Position numbers and translations under genes: made by a program. This document shows positions 8,821 to 20,553 of a stretch of DNA of 43,483 nt, one piece after another; positions within the stretch are counted from its first letter, which is position 1; each line of letters starts with the position of its first letter. Source of the stretch: an uncultured Rubritalea sp. (lineage in GTDB: Bacteria > Verrucomicrobiota > Verrucomicrobiia > Verrucomicrobiales > Akkermansiaceae); the NCBI GenBank assembly GCA_937132085.1, contig CAKZNV010000074.1, positions 1 to 43,483 of the forward strand, read 5' to 3'. The notes beneath the pieces were generated by a model. That model saw nothing but the letters and a program-made list of their open reading frames with translations. It was not told where the DNA came from and did not search any database.

Positions 8821-8916
8821 CAATCCCTACTTGGAGTGTGCAGGTGGATTAGCTATAAATCATGGTTCATGCAAGCAGAATATTCTATTTTAGATGGAGT
8901 AATGAGTTTAAACATA

Positions 8917-8949
8917 CAGCCTGCAAGTCCATGTAGAACTTGCAGGCTG
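8917..8949. repeat. Perfect 12-bp inverted repeat in the 8821-9016 intergenic stretch
   Basis: CAGCCTGCAAGT at 8917-8928 and its exact complement at 8938-8949, loop 9 nt. It lies about 70 nt beyond the stop of the leftward polysaccharide-export gene and about 100 nt upstream of tRNA-Ala. The minus-strand side continues into a T-richer stretch, so it probably ends the export gene's transcript, though the T run is weak. The rest of this intergenic region shows no ORF. Confidence 0.5.
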
Positions 8950-9016
8950 CTTGGGTGACAACACCTGAGCCTTGCATTTCAGCTGTCAGACACTACACAA
9001 ATCCTCTTTAATCAGC

Positions 9017-9574
9017 TTATTCAAAAGCCCCTCTCTGCTTCACAGTCACCGTATCTTTAGGGTAAACTAGTAAGCCCTGATGCGCTGGTAAATTGATATT
9101 AAATTTATGGCGTTTGCCATTTCGAGTCAGATAAACATATTTGCTACCAAAAGCATTCCTGTCTCCAGCTGCCTGAATTGCCTGAATCAATGTCATCCCC
9201 TGTTCCCAAGCCACCGGACCAGCTCGATGCACATGCCCGCCTATACTGAGTGTCTGCTTAGCTACGCCATCCACCCCTTTTACGATGACTTCAATCACCG
9301 GCTCTTGGTAAATCTTATTCGACTTATAAATCTGTTCTATTTTTCTCTCCAATTGATCATTAGTCAGACCTTGAACCTTAATGATCGTCCCTGTCAGAGG
9401 AATCTTAATCGATCCCGTAGCCCCAACATGGTAATTCCCATTCACCTGAGCTTGTTCAGTAGTCGGCACACCTTTGATACTGATGATAAGAACATTCCCT
9501 TTAGCGATTTTGTCGTGAACATTTTGTCCCAAGACACAGCACACCCCTAGATATAGCATTATTAACACTTTCAT
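9017..9574 (-). CDS. Polysaccharide biosynthesis/export protein (Wza-like, single SLBB)
   Basis: 185 aa with an N-terminal signal sequence (MKVLIMLYLGVCCVLGQ; Cys at 12-13 might act as a lipobox but spacing is poor). Residues about 20-100 form a Poly_export domain (NVLIISIKGVP ... GSIKIPLTGTIIKVQGLTNDQLERKI, then EPVIEVIVKG), followed by an SLBB-like beta-grasp domain (LSIGGHVHRAGPVAWEQGMTLIQAIQAAGD). Such proteins form the outer-membrane exit of capsule/EPS export. At half the length of Wza and with no other export genes nearby, it is an orphan of uncertain partner. Confidence 0.85.
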   Translation of the reverse strand: MKVLIMLYLGVCCVLGQNVHDKIAKGNVLIISIKGVPTTEQAQVNGNYHVGATGSIKIPLTGTIIKVQGLTNDQLERKIEQIYKSNKIYQEPVIEVIVKGVDGVAKQTLSIGGHVHRAGPVAWEQGMTLIQAIQAAGDRNAFGSKYVYLTRNGKRHKFNINLPAHQGLLVYPKDTVTVKQRGAFE

Positions 9575-9698
9575 AATTTATATAATATTTAAACAGTTAT
9601 GAGATAAGACAGGCTAAATATTATTTCGTTCAAAAAACTTTAAAAATTATCAAATTACTGGACATTTGGCTAAAGCAAGGGTAGGAATCAATTCTATT

Positions 9699-11069
9699 AT
9701 GAAAGCAATTATTAATACGTTGTGTGCTTTTACTGCTGTTTTATCGTTATCAGCAACTGCACAAACTGAAAAACCGCCAGAAGATACACGTGAACCTGTT
9801 GCGGCAGACACGGAAGAATTTTTACTCAAAACAGATCTTTGGGACACCGATATCAAACAGTTTGACAAGGATCACCAAAAGTTCCTTTTCAAGTGGCTCT
9901 CTTCCGCGAAGAGAGGCCTCCGTTCTGAAGGTGAAAAGATCACTACCTTTGGTGTTGATACTGGTGAGATCATTTTCGGATCAAACCAGGGCAAGAACAT
10001 CAAGACGATCACAATCTCACTTTACAATAAAGGTGATGACAAAAAGATCACAGTGAATGCTCTTAAAGCATTGACCAAGAAGATGTCTGAGAGAATCTCA
10101 GCGAAGACAGGAACTTCTCCTGAAAAATCCACTAAAAAAGGTGCCATCACTGTTCAGAAAAGCCTCTGGAAATTTGGCAAAACAGCATTCCTTTTAGAAG
10201 CATCTATTAGTAGAGCTGATGGAGCAGAATTCCTCAGACTACGTGTAGCTTCTACCAAGACGCTAAAAGACGGCAACCAAACAGCAAACCGCTCAAGCCT
10301 CAAAGGCAACGTCGTTGAAGATAGAGTAACTGGTGATGTATACCTAGAAAACATCCCTATGGTGGACCAAGGTAAAAAAGGATATTGCGCCTGTGCTTCT
10401 GCAGCTCGTATTTATCAATACTACGGTCTCACAATCGACCAACACGAAATCGCTCAAATGGCTGGCTCAACAGCTGCTGGTGGAACATCTATCGTGGAAA
10501 TGGTGACAGCTCTTAAGAAAGCTTCTTCAGAGTTAGATTCACGAGTTCTCATCAACTACGAATATCCTAAGAACATGACGGATAAAGAAAGTAACTATAA
10601 AAAGTATCTCTCTGGCAACAAGGAAATGATGAGAGATATCAATGCTTACCAGCAGCTTGCTAAGAAAAAAGGAGGCACAAGCTTCAATATTAAAGGCGAG
10701 AAACCATACGCAAGAATTCCTCACGGTTACACAGTTTCGTTTCAAGGGTTTATCCAAGACTGTGACCCTGAAATCTACCGTGAAGTAATGATGAAAAAGT
10801 CATCATTCAAGCGTTGGAAGAGCAAGATCGAAGACTTCATCGACCAAGGCATTCCAGTTGGTTGGTGTCTACAGCTTGGGCTATTCCCTGAGCCAGGACT
10901 TCCTCAGGCTTCAGGTGGTCACATGAGACTCATCATTGGCTACAACAAGAAAACTGATCAAATCATCTACTCTGACTCATGGGGTGAAGGACATGCTAAG
11001 AAGAGCATGGATGCAGGTAAAGCATTCTGCATGACTAACGTGACCCTCGTTCTTCCTCCATCTAGGTAA
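9699..11069 (+). CDS. Secreted C39-like cysteine peptidase domain protein
   Basis: 456 aa from the ATG at 9699, chosen because it opens a clear signal peptide (MKAIINTLCAFTAVLSLSATAQ). The N-terminal half (about 30-210) is Lys-rich and of unknown fold. The C-terminal half fits the papain-like peptidase C39 family 2: candidate nucleophile Cys230 or Cys232 in KKGYCACASAARIYQYYG, His408 in ASGGHMRLIIGYN and a downstream Asp in YSDSWGEGH. C39 peptidases often trim leader peptides, but this one lacks a transporter domain and is exported, so an extracytoplasmic protease role is more likely. Divergent from the export gene, sharing a 124-nt AT-rich intergenic promoter region; ends at a strong terminator. 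Confidence 0.75.
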   Translation: MKAIINTLCAFTAVLSLSATAQTEKPPEDTREPVAADTEEFLLKTDLWDTDIKQFDKDHQKFLFKWLSSAKRGLRSEGEKITTFGVDTGEIIFGSNQGKNIKTITISLYNKGDDKKITVNALKALTKKMSERISAKTGTSPEKSTKKGAITVQKSLWKFGKTAFLLEASISRADGAEFLRLRVASTKTLKDGNQTANRSSLKGNVVEDRVTGDVYLENIPMVDQGKKGYCACASAARIYQYYGLTIDQHEIAQMAGSTAAGGTSIVEMVTALKKASSELDSRVLINYEYPKNMTDKESNYKKYLSGNKEMMRDINAYQQLAKKKGGTSFNIKGEKPYARIPHGYTVSFQGFIQDCDPEIYREVMMKKSSFKRWKSKIEDFIDQGIPVGWCLQLGLFPEPGLPQASGGHMRLIIGYNKKTDQIIYSDSWGEGHAKKSMDAGKAFCMTNVTLVLPPSR

Positions 11070-11097
11070 GATCCAGTTCAAATCGCTAAACTTTTCA

Positions 11098-11130
11098 ATG
11101 CGCCTATCTTTATCGATAGGCGCATTTTTT
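11098..11130 (+). terminator. Rho-independent terminator after the C39-like gene
   Basis: Perfect 11-bp stem ATGCGCCTATC/GATAGGCGCAT (11098-11108 with 11115-11125), 6-nt loop, then TTTTT. It is 28 nt past the stop codon. Confidence 0.92.
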
Positions 11131-11224
11131 ATGTGAAAATCACCATTTAAGCTCTGATAGAGCTGGTCAAGCAGTGACTTATCTTGTTAAGAACATTCAC
11201 AGAAACCAATTAACAATAACATCT

Positions 11225-12421
11225 ATGTATCCACAAACTTTCCAAGACCACCTAAGCGAGACCATCTCTGATATAAAAAGTGCCGGCCTCTACAAGTCTG
11301 AGCGCTACATCACATCGACTCAGAATGCTACTGTCACTCTCGATGATGGCTCCAATGTGATCAACATGTGTGCCAACAACTACCTAGGACTATCAGACCA
11401 CCCTAGAATCATAGAGGCTGCATCTAATGCGGCAAAGCGCTGGGGATTCGGAATGGCTTCTGTGCGATTCATCTGTGGAACTCAGACTCTTCACAAAACT
11501 CTCGAAGAGAGAATCTCTCAGTTCCTCGGCACTGAAGACACGATCCTCTACCCATCATGCTTTGATGCTAACGGTGGACTTTTCGAAGTGCTACTCACCG
11601 CTGAAGACGCAATCATTTCTGACAGCCTCAACCACGCATCTATCATCGACGGAGTAAGACTCTGTAAAGCAAAGCGTTTCCGTTATGCGAATAACGACAT
11701 GGCCGACCTAGAAGCCAAGCTCATAGAAGCAGACGAAGCTGGTGCAAGATACAAACTCATCACAACAGACGGTGTTTTCTCAATGGACGGCATCGTTTGC
11801 CAACTCGATAAAGTTCACGAACTAGCAGAAAAATATAATGCTATTGTTCACTTTGATGACTGTCACTCTACAGGCTTCATGGGAGCTAAAGGCAGAGGAA
11901 CTCACGAACACTGTGGGCTTTTCGGCAAGATCGACATCACCACTGGCACACTTGGTAAAGCACTCGGTGGAGCATCTGGTGGCTACACATCTGGTAAAAA
12001 AGAAATCATCGAGCTACTTCGTCAGCGCTCACGTCCATACCTCTTCTCTAACACAGTAGCTCCAGTCATTGCAGCTGCTTCACTTGAGGTCTTCGACATG
12101 CTCGAAGAGTCAACTGAGTATGCAGACAGAGTCAAAGACAACACCGAATATTTCCGTTCTAACATGGCATCCACAGGATTCACCATCGCTGGAGTAGATC
12201 ACCCTATCTCACCAGTCATGCTCGGCGACGCGGCATTATCACAGCAGTTCTCTCAGAAGCTTCTTGAAAACGGCGTATACGCTGTAGGATTCTTCTACCC
12301 AGTAGTGCCTCAGAACACAGCTCGTATAAGAACACAGATCAGTGCAGCACACACTCGTGAGCAGCTTGATAAAGGCATCGAGGCATTCATTAAAGTAGGC
12401 AAAGAGCTCGGCGTAATTTAA
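11225..12421 (+). CDS. kbl: Glycine C-acetyltransferase (2-amino-3-ketobutyrate CoA ligase)
   Basis: 398 aa from ATG 11225, the same length as E. coli Kbl; an in-frame GTG at 11174 would add 17 unrelated residues. It is a PLP-dependent alpha-oxoamine synthase that cleaves 2-amino-3-oxobutyrate with CoA to glycine and acetyl-CoA in threonine degradation. Visible signatures: [45 protein letters not shown], and the PLP lysine in [14 protein letters not shown]. No threonine dehydrogenase (tdh) is adjacent, although it is often the neighbour. Family members BioF and HemA are possible but Kbl fits best by length and motifs. Confidence 0.93.
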   Translation: MYPQTFQDHLSETISDIKSAGLYKSERYITSTQNATVTLDDGSNVINMCANNYLGLSDHPRIIEAASNAAKRWGFGMASVRFICGTQTLHKTLEERISQFLGTEDTILYPSCFDANGGLFEVLLTAEDAIISDSLNHASIIDGVRLCKAKRFRYANNDMADLEAKLIEADEAGARYKLITTDGVFSMDGIVCQLDKVHELAEKYNAIVHFDDCHSTGFMGAKGRGTHEHCGLFGKIDITTGTLGKALGGASGGYTSGKKEIIELLRQRSRPYLFSNTVAPVIAAASLEVFDMLEESTEYADRVKDNTEYFRSNMASTGFTIAGVDHPISPVMLGDAALSQQFSQKLLENGVYAVGFFYPVVPQNTARIRTQISAAHTREQLDKGIEAFIKVGKELGVI

Positions 12422-12443
12422 GCTCAGCGAACAATCAGAGCGT

Positions 12444-12481
12444 GACCAAATTTCAGCAAAACAACTTGCTGAAATTAGGTC
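12444..12481. terminator. Hairpin downstream of kbl
   Basis: AATTTCAGCAA (12449-12459 region) pairs with TTGCTGAAATT over a 6-nt loop and is flanked by GACC/GGTC, giving 15 pairs with one mismatch. There is no T run on the plus strand, so it is a transcript-end or stabilising hairpin, not a textbook terminator. Confidence 0.45.
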
Positions 12482-12534
12482 TGCTTATAGCGTTGCAAGT
12501 GGATAAAAAGGCTGTAATCTAAATTAAGTTACCT

Positions 12535-15500
12535 ATGTTTATCCGCCGTCTCATGATACGCCTACGCATCGCATTGATTCTTATCTTTGTGCTAGGCTCG
12601 CTTACCGTAATTGGCGGAATCATTTACCTGAACAATCAGGGGCTAAATAAAGGCATCCGCCAACAAATCTCTACCGAGCTAGAAAACCACGGTGTTTATG
12701 TAGAATTTGATAGCTTAAAATATCACCTCTCCAAAGGCCTCATCGCTGAGAATGTCACCCTCTACACAGACGCTACGAGAGAATCAAAGGTCGCCTTTTT
12801 GCCGAATATCATCGTTAACTTCGATAAAACGAAGTTGCTCAGAGGCATTCGTAAGATCAATAGTATTTCACTGATCAACGGTAATGTCGAAATGCCGATC
12901 AACCCCTACGATCCTAACGGCACCAGGCTCGAAATTAACGACATCAACGGCACTATCGTTGTCAATGATTTCAAAGCGATCACTACAAACAAACTGACTG
13001 CCAAGTATCAAGGAGTCCAGCTAGAGATCACCGCTAACCTTTGGCAAGAAAGCCAGGCGAAAGGAAAAAGACAGCCAGAAGAATTTTACAAAAAGAGGGC
13101 TGAAACTTATTCCAAGTTTCTCGAACATCTAGATAAATGGGATTGGTCAGAAGAAGGAGCTCCATTCATCCAGATCCAAGCTAAAGGAGATCTCAGCACA
13201 CCACAACTCATCAATATCCAGTTCACTGCTACCTCTTCTGCGATGAGCTACCAATACTACCTCATTGAAGACATCATCATTTCAGGCGACTACAGTCACA
13301 ACCTTCTCACTCTAGATAAACTCCAGTTTTATAACAACGATAAGTCCGTCCATGCTGTAGCCGACTATGATTTCAAAAACAGAGATTGTCACTATCAACT
13401 AGAAAGCGACATCCATCTCAAGGAATTGGTCTCCACATTCTTCGATAAAGAAGTGCTAAAAGGTGCGCAGATGAGCGAAAGCATTATCCGAGCGACTGGC
13501 GAATTCACTCTACCTCTAGCCCTAGAGGACATCCCCTACGCTAGTGTATTACCCAGCTTCGCAAACCCCTTTTCAGGCGTTGAAGTCCAGGTCACAGGCA
13601 CCGCTAAATTCAAAGATTTCCAATATCTAGGCAGTCAGTTCACGTCACTCTCATCTGACTTTTCCTGGCATGACGGTGACCTCTACCTCGATAGACTCAA
13701 TGGAGAAAGTGATGACGGTTTCATAAAAGCCAGGCTCTTAATCAAGGATCAACTCATTCAGTATAAAGTAGAATCCACACTCCCTCTAAAATCATATAAA
13801 CCATTCTTCCCTAAAAACCCAAAGCTCGAGGCTCAACTAAAACAGATAAAGTTCCAACCTGACTCAAGCTTCTACTTTAAATCAAGTGGCAACATCAATG
13901 CCAATGATCTAACCGACTGGGCCTCGAAAGGTTCATTCAGCCTGACTCGAACTGGCTATGGTGAGGACATTTCAACTCAGTCCGTCGTGTCAAATTTCGA
14001 TTGGAATAGAGGCTACCTTAAAGGAGACTTAAAGATCACTGGTGCAAAATTCCGCAAAAACGAAATCCAATCACTCACAACTACGATTGAATGGAAGGAC
14101 AGCATTCTGAGCCTTACAGACTTTAGCATCCCAGATCTCGGCATTTCAGCAAAGAAGATCAATTCCAATATCCAACAGAAAGAGGGCAAACTCAATGGCA
14201 ACGTTACCATTATAGATGCCAAGTTAAAACAACTAGTGTTTGGCCAGCTCGATGCTTCAGTCCGAACTGGTGAGAGTGATACTCATGGTCGAATCAATGT
14301 AACCAATGCCACATTCAGAGGTCAGTCGCTCATTCACATGAAATCTGATTACCAATTAGGAGCCAGCCCTCAGCTGAAAAACATCGATATTCTGCATAGC
14401 TCAGGAGGGATCACTGGCACGCTAATAAAGAAGACTGATGGATATTTCCATTACAACATGACCTCCACTGCTGATCCTAATATTTACATTCCCCTACTGC
14501 ACAATAAAGGAACTCAAGAGACTATCTCAAAATTTGGCCTCGACTCAAAATCAAAAATTAAAATCACCTCAGTAGGTAAACTCAATTCTAAAGATCTCAG
14601 AGATTGGCAATCCACTGGATCAGCACAGATCTCGGACTTTAAATTCAATGGAGTGCCTCTGAAAAACCTCTCAAGTGAATACAAGATCAATGCTTCTAGA
14701 CTACTTGCGTCTAACGCTAAGATCGAATTCGATTACACTAACTACACGCTACGTAGAAATAACTCTAAAGGCGCTAGATCAGGAGAAATTCAGATCGCTG
14801 AAGTCCTCGTAGACAACATTACTAAGACTACTTCTATTAGAAAACTCTCAGGTAAAGCCTACCCTGCTCCTATTGCTCGCATGTTTCATACACAAACTGC
14901 CGATCACATAGAAGAATACCATTTCTATGATCCTCCTAACTTAAGCGCTAGCGGCATCTTCGATAATATTCCAAGAGAAACTAAGGATAAGAAAATAGAC
15001 TTCTACTGCAACTTCGCCTGCCCCAACAGCGTCACTCACTATAAATTCCTCGATGGCAACGTCGCCTTAGAAAACCTTAAAGTAAATTTACGTATTAAAC
15101 AGAACACCATTTATGCTAGTAAAATATCTGCTACTACATTCAAAGGACCACTCCAAGGTGAGTTCACTGTCAATATACCTAAACAAGGACCCGCAAACTA
15201 CTCAGGCAAGATGAATTTCAAAGCTCTCAGCTTTAGAGATATCGGAATTACCTACAACTTTGATGAAATTCCCAAGGGTGAACTTACTGGCAATCTCCAC
15301 TTTACTGGACAAGCCGACAATCTCCGCAAATTCAATGCCTCTGGCAGCATCTCGCTCGATAAAGGAAACATCTTCTCAGCTCCCGTCCTCGGCCCCATCA
15401 GTCTCATCTTGAACCCCATTCTTGGTAAAGGCACATTTAACGAACGCTTGAAAAACCTCTCGGCAACATTCATCATCGAACAAGGCGTAGTGAAAACAGA

Positions 15501-15825
15501 TAACATCCAATCACTCACTCCGAGCATGACTTTCGTAGGAGAAGGCTCAGTAGATTTAGTCACAGACCAAATGGACATGACCGTTCGTATCAACTACCGC
15601 GGCATCATTGGTAAAGCGATGGAGGTGGGAGCGGAAATCGTTCGACTCCCCTTCAACATGTTACGAGCGCTCTTCATGAACAAGAAACCAGAAGTCGCCG
15701 GCCTACTCCAGATCCGAGGCACTGGAAAATACAAGGACCCTAAGTGGCGAATCGTCCAGTTCGACGTCAACCGTGGTTTCAAAGGAAAACTTTTCAATCC
15801 ACCCAAGGCTCTTATTGTTCCTTGA
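12535..15825 (+). CDS. Large AsmA/DUF3971-like envelope protein
   Basis: 1096 aa with one N-terminal membrane helix ([22 protein letters not shown], about 10-31) and a long periplasmic body of repeating beta strands. The organisation and the C-terminal region (about 990-1060: [18 protein letters not shown] ... [19 protein letters not shown]) match AsmA-like proteins of the bridge-type lipid-transfer (TamB/AsmA/YhdP) superfamily. The family moves phospholipids between the membranes. Direct assignment to TamB is not supported, as the diagnostic DUF490 motif is not clear. It lies between kbl and fabV, both co-directional. Confidence 0.75.
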   Translation: MFIRRLMIRLRIALILIFVLGSLTVIGGIIYLNNQGLNKGIRQQISTELENHGVYVEFDSLKYHLSKGLIAENVTLYTDATRESKVAFLPNIIVNFDKTKLLRGIRKINSISLINGNVEMPINPYDPNGTRLEINDINGTIVVNDFKAITTNKLTAKYQGVQLEITANLWQESQAKGKRQPEEFYKKRAETYSKFLEHLDKWDWSEEGAPFIQIQAKGDLSTPQLINIQFTATSSAMSYQYYLIEDIIISGDYSHNLLTLDKLQFYNNDKSVHAVADYDFKNRDCHYQLESDIHLKELVSTFFDKEVLKGAQMSESIIRATGEFTLPLALEDIPYASVLPSFANPFSGVEVQVTGTAKFKDFQYLGSQFTSLSSDFSWHDGDLYLDRLNGESDDGFIKARLLIKDQLIQYKVESTLPLKSYKPFFPKNPKLEAQLKQIKFQPDSSFYFKSSGNINANDLTDWASKGSFSLTRTGYGEDISTQSVVSNFDWNRGYLKGDLKITGAKFRKNEIQSLTTTIEWKDSILSLTDFSIPDLGISAKKINSNIQQKEGKLNGNVTIIDAKLKQLVFGQLDASVRTGESDTHGRINVTNATFRGQSLIHMKSDYQLGASPQLKNIDILHSSGGITGTLIKKTDGYFHYNMTSTADPNIYIPLLHNKGTQETISKFGLDSKSKIKITSVGKLNSKDLRDWQSTGSAQISDFKFNGVPLKNLSSEYKINASRLLASNAKIEFDYTNYTLRRNNSKGARSGEIQIAEVLVDNITKTTSIRKLSGKAYPAPIARMFHTQTADHIEEYHFYDPPNLSASGIFDNIPRETKDKKIDFYCNFACPNSVTHYKFLDGNVALENLKVNLRIKQNTIYASKISATTFKGPLQGEFTVNIPKQGPANYSGKMNFKALSFRDIGITYNFDEIPKGELTGNLHFTGQADNLRKFNASGSISLDKGNIFSAPVLGPISLILNPILGKGTFNERLKNLSATFIIEQGVVKTDNIQSLTPSMTFVGEGSVDLVTDQMDMTVRINYRGIIGKAMEVGAEIVRLPFNMLRALFMNKKPEVAGLLQIRGTGKYKDPKWRIVQFDVNRGFKGKLFNPPKALIVP

Positions 15826-15874
15826 CCAATTCTCTCTAACATCAGAGACTCTAATCACACTTAAATTACTCATT

Positions 15875-17071
<1,197 letters not shown>

Positions 17072-17095
17072 GAATAGCCTCGGTAAACAATTTCC

Positions 17096-17135
17096 AAAAG
17101 CCAGTCTGCCAAGTAGTTGCAGTCTGGCTTTTTTG
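17096..17135 (+). terminator. Rho-independent terminator after fabV
   Basis: AAAAGCCAGTCTGC pairs with GCAGTCTGGCTTTT with one mismatch, ends in six T on the plus strand, 25 nt past the fabV stop. Confidence 0.9.
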
Positions 17136-17163
17136 TGCCCAGATCGCAGCAAGATCGCAGGCA

Positions 17164-17188
17164 TAAAAAAAGCCCACTTTCGTGGGCT
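17164..17188 (-). terminator. Rho-independent terminator after tRNA-Leu
   Basis: Stem AGCCCAC/GTGGGCT (17171-17177 with 17182-17188), 4-nt loop TTTC, followed on the minus strand by a run of seven T. Sits 15 nt past the tRNA-Leu 3' end. Confidence 0.9.
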
Positions 17189-17202
17189 AGAGAAAAGAAA
17201 AA

Positions 17203-17284
17203 TACCGAGAACAGGAATCGAACCTGCACGTCCTAAGACACCTGAACCTAAATCAGGCGCGTCTACCAATTCCGCCATCTCGGC
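17203..17284 (-). tRNA. tRNA-Leu(TAG)
   Basis: 82 nt plus discriminator A; CCA is not encoded (TTTT follows). Acceptor GCCGAGA/TCTCGGT, D-arm GCGG..., anticodon stem CCTGA/TCAGG around loop TTTAGGT with anticodon TAG, then a short variable arm typical of Leu and T-loop TTCGATT. Confidence 0.93.
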
Positions 17285-17361
17285 TTCTTTTCGCTGGGCG
17301 GAAAACTACCCTCTTTTCTCATAAATGCAACATCTTTTTTGTGTAAAGCTGCATTTTATTT

Positions 17362-18117
17362 TCAAACGACCTTAATGTCATGCCCTTCAGAGTATGCGAT
17401 ACTTTCTCCATCCCTTTCTAGCACAATAAACCCATCATTATTTATACCTAGCACTTTGCCTATCACCTGTTGCCCCATACTCTGCATCGTCACGACCTTA
17501 CCAGTTAATACACAGCGTTTTTGATATTCATAAACCAATTTATCATAGCCATTACCACACAAACTCCCCCACTGAAAGATCGCTTTTACCAGCTCAGCTA
17601 AGAGTTTTTCTCTCTCTACATTGATATCTCCCTGACTAAGTGAAGTAGCCGTATCAAGCAATGCGCTTCCAGACACATTCATTCCCACTCCGATCACTAC
17701 CATTCCATTAGTCACCTCTATCAAAATACCAGCCACTTTTTTCCCACCTATATGAACATCATTGGGCCACTTTAACCCTAGCTTGTTACTTTTTTCTATA
17801 GCCACACTCTCTAGAGTTACTGCTACAGCCACTCCTACAGCTAGAGAGAAGCGATACCATAAACTTGGGTCGATATCAGGATCAATAACGAGCGAGAACA
17901 ACAGCCCCTCTCCAGGCTCACATTGCCACGATTTACCGCCTCTCCCTCGACCTCCCGATTGAAAATCCGTGAGCACAATTGCTCCTGACTTTGCCCCACT
18001 AGATACTAGCTCTTTTGCGTAGTCACTTGTGCTAGTCAATCGATCAAAGTAGATCACACTATCTGGTGAGCGTTCATAGATAGGTGAGTATGATAAAAAT
18101 TTAGGGACGTCGAACAT
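17362..18117 (-). CDS. birA: Biotin--[acetyl-CoA-carboxylase] ligase, BirA-type without DNA-binding domain
   Basis: 251 aa from the ATG at 18117; an upstream TTG (18150) is less convincing. It joins biotin to the biotin carboxyl carrier protein through biotinyl-AMP. The BPL catalytic domain is complete: RLTSTSDYAKELV, GGRGRGGKSWQCEPGEGLLFS (adenylate loop; consensus GRGRxGRxW), LKWPNDVHIGGKKVAGILIE and GVGMNVSG; a small C-terminal domain follows. The N-terminal winged-helix repressor domain of E. coli BirA is missing, as in monofunctional ligases, so no autoregulation is expected. Confidence 0.92.
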   Translation of the reverse strand: MFDVPKFLSYSPIYERSPDSVIYFDRLTSTSDYAKELVSSGAKSGAIVLTDFQSGGRGRGGKSWQCEPGEGLLFSLVIDPDIDPSLWYRFSLAVGVAVAVTLESVAIEKSNKLGLKWPNDVHIGGKKVAGILIEVTNGMVVIGVGMNVSGSALLDTATSLSQGDINVEREKLLAELVKAIFQWGSLCGNGYDKLVYEYQKRCVLTGKVVTMQSMGQQVIGKVLGINNDGFIVLERDGESIAYSEGHDIKVV

Positions 18118-18257
18118 AGGAAATTTTCTAATAATAAGCACCTCTAACAATCCGAGTAGTCAGAACCTTCCAGAAGATAATGGAGTAATGGCTACGACTT
18201 TTCTCGACAGGAAATACTGCGCTTGGTATTAATGTAATTTGAATCAAACCTATTTCT

Positions 18258-19163
18258 ATGCAAGCAATTATAATCCAACCTCGAAAACCACTTCAATACG
18301 CCCCTATTACTACAGGGAGAGAACTCGCACATTGCCTCGTTGCCAATATGCCACTCCACACATTAATTGCCACGGAACTCGTTAGAGCTGGTTTTGAAAT
18401 CATTGAGGAGAGTCAGAGTAACGGCCACACTGTGCGCCTCCCACTAGATCACTGGATAGAAGTCGGCGCTCTCTGCATGCTAGCGAGAGCTACAACCCCT
18501 ACTCAGCTAGTGGACTCAAATGGCGACATTGTAGCATGGGTAGGCAGTGCTCGATCAGAGGACTGCACAGAGAAAATGATTACTGAAGCTCCATGCTTTA
18601 GAATTTCCTACTCATGGGATCTACTAACTCTCAACGAAGAGGTGTTAGACGCCATCCCGGAATCAGAGATTTTAGGAGAAGTAAGCAAGCTAACAGAAAT
18701 TAATGGTAAGCTACACCTAGGGAAAGGATCCAAAATCCTGCCAGGCGTAGTCATCGAAGGAAATGTTGTAATAGGTGAGAATTGTAAAATCGGCCCAAAT
18801 GCCTACATCCGTGGTAACACATCCATCGGAGATAACTGCACTATCGGAAATGCTGTTGAAATCAAGAATTCAGCCATTTACCCAAATACCAGGATTTCGC
18901 ATCTTAGCTTCGTTGGAGACTCCATAATCGGTAGCTTCGTTAATATAGGAGCCGGAACTATTATTTCGAACTACAGACACGATGCTAGAAACCACCGGTC
19001 GATGATAGATGGTAAGTTGATCGACACTGGTAGAGATAAATTCGGAAGTATCATCGGAGATGGAGTCAGCACAGGTATCAACACCTCAGTTTACCCCGGA
19101 AGAAAGATCGGTAAAGGCCGCACGACTAGACCCGGCGCCATCGTCGATAAAGACCTCATGTAG
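18258..19163 (+). CDS. Left-handed beta-helix (hexapeptide-repeat) protein, GlmU C-terminal-like
   Basis: 301 aa. The first 150 residues are a short domain unlike a nucleotidyltransferase core (no GxGTRM loop). From about 155 the hexapeptide repeats begin (VVIEGNVVIGENCKIGPNAYIRGNTSIGDNCTIG) and continue to residue 290. Near the end, VNIGAGTIISNYRHD and SIIGDGVSTGINTSVYPG match the acetyltransferase part of GlmU and related sugar-phosphate acetyltransferases. It could be a sugar-modifying acyltransferase with an altered N-terminus, or a non-catalytic relative. I do not assign a substrate. Confidence 0.7.
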   Translation: MQAIIIQPRKPLQYAPITTGRELAHCLVANMPLHTLIATELVRAGFEIIEESQSNGHTVRLPLDHWIEVGALCMLARATTPTQLVDSNGDIVAWVGSARSEDCTEKMITEAPCFRISYSWDLLTLNEEVLDAIPESEILGEVSKLTEINGKLHLGKGSKILPGVVIEGNVVIGENCKIGPNAYIRGNTSIGDNCTIGNAVEIKNSAIYPNTRISHLSFVGDSIIGSFVNIGAGTIISNYRHDARNHRSMIDGKLIDTGRDKFGSIIGDGVSTGINTSVYPGRKIGKGRTTRPGAIVDKDLM

Positions 19164-19167
19164 CAAC

Positions 19168-20475
19168 CTACTTAATAGGATTTTTCAACTGAGAAAAATC
19201 TGCGCCAGTAGGACTCTGGAATACCCTAAGACCAAACTCAGGTAGAACAGCATAAAGGTGATCAAATATATCTGATTGGATCGCCTCATAGTTCGCCCAC
19301 CTATTGTCTGTAGAAAACACGTAGATCTCTATTGGGAGACCATGCTCACCAGCTTGAAGTTGGCGCACTAGCAATGTTTCGTCTTGAGAAACTTTAGGGT
19401 GATTCCTTAGATATTCGGTAATATATGCTCGGTAAGTTCCTATATTTGTTAGAGCTCTAGCATTGATAAGATCATCTTCATCAACATTGCGCTCATTATT
19501 CCAGAGTGTAATTTCTGCAAGTTTGTTCTCAATGTGCTTTTTCAGAAGAGACACCTTTTTCATTTTCTCAATACCTTCGTCATCTAGAAATTTGATACTC
19601 GATATATCTAAAGTGAGCGATCTCTTCACTCGGCGCACATTACTGTTACTCATTCCTCTCCAGTTCTTAAAACTATCAGAGATCAATGAATAAGTTGGAA
19701 TAGTTGTAATCGTCTTATCCCAGTTTCTCACCTTTACAGTGGTCAAGGCCACTTCTAACACTTCACCGTCTGCTCCAAATTTTGGCATCTCAATCCAGTC
19801 ACCTCTAGCAACCATTCTATTGGCAGACAGCTGAATACCAGCCATTAAACCGAGGATAGAATCTTTGAAAATCAACATCAGCACTGCCGTCATTGCTCCT
19901 AAACCTGAGAAGATCAGCAATGGAGACTTACCCACTAGCGTTGCTATTACGAAGATGATAGCGACCAGAATCAGAACAATTTTGATCACCTGGAAGAAGC
20001 TCTTAATAGGTAGTTCCTTTGAAACATCGTATCTTTGATAAATCCGATCCGCTATGTTGAGGCATGAATTGATTAACATCACCACCATCAAGACCAAGGA
20101 TACTTCACTCACACTAGCAATCACATCACCGATCATGCCGACACCCTTCATGTAGGTAGCCCCGAAAATTAAAGGAGAAGTTTGCCAGACAATAATCACA
20201 GGAACTAACATTGAGAACCATCGGAACACTCTGCTTCCTAGCACCTCATCATCCCAATCATTTTTAGAAACCTTAACGAGCTTAGTGACGAACCTAAGTA
20301 ACACCCTACGAGTCAAATAATAAGCAAACGCACTGACAATCAGAACCCCGAGAAACAACGTTCCCGTAATTAATAGCTGCTCAATAAATTCAAGTTTTTC
20401 ACCAACATTAGGTTCTGTTAGATCTTTACCAAAGAAAAGTTCTGCGAGTAGATTGTGCCAAGCTCCGTGAGTCAT
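19168..20475 (-). CDS. MscS-family channel (YbdG/MscM-like)
   Basis: 435 aa from the ATG at 20475; a TTG at 20505 would add 10 residues. Five membrane segments are recognisable in the first 190 residues, followed by a pore helix region with SGLGAMTAVLMLIFKDSILGLMAGIQLSANRMVARGDWIEM. This is the YbdG-type TM3 and beta domain (IEMPKFGADGEVLEVALTTVKVRNWDKTITTIPTYSLISDSFKNWRGM in outline). It is longer than MscS itself and has the YbdG-like extended C-terminus. The function is osmotic safety valve by family; second MscS-like gene in the window. Confidence 0.88.
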   Translation of the reverse strand: MTHGAWHNLLAELFFGKDLTEPNVGEKLEFIEQLLITGTLFLGVLIVSAFAYYLTRRVLLRFVTKLVKVSKNDWDDEVLGSRVFRWFSMLVPVIIVWQTSPLIFGATYMKGVGMIGDVIASVSEVSLVLMVVMLINSCLNIADRIYQRYDVSKELPIKSFFQVIKIVLILVAIIFVIATLVGKSPLLIFSGLGAMTAVLMLIFKDSILGLMAGIQLSANRMVARGDWIEMPKFGADGEVLEVALTTVKVRNWDKTITTIPTYSLISDSFKNWRGMSNSNVRRVKRSLTLDISSIKFLDDEGIEKMKKVSLLKKHIENKLAEITLWNNERNVDEDDLINARALTNIGTYRAYITEYLRNHPKVSQDETLLVRQLQAGEHGLPIEIYVFSTDNRWANYEAIQSDIFDHLYAVLPEFGLRVFQSPTGADFSQLKNPIK

Positions 20476-20553
20476 GCATACCCAATAAAACAATCCATCC
20501 CGCAAGCAACTCTAAAATGATGATATTCAGCACTTAGCAGCTAATCCCCCACA

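Noticed and set aside
9107-9550. 147-aa ORF opposite the polysaccharide-export gene
   Set aside because: Antisense to a well-supported gene, low-complexity composition, no motif.
12535-15825. TamB assignment for the AsmA-like protein
   Set aside because: The diagnostic TamB C-terminal domain is not recognisable and there is no adjacent tamA, so only the superfamily is claimed.
15773-15874. N-terminal extension of FabV
   Set aside because: Overlaps the preceding gene and lacks family sequence; the conserved start is at 15875.
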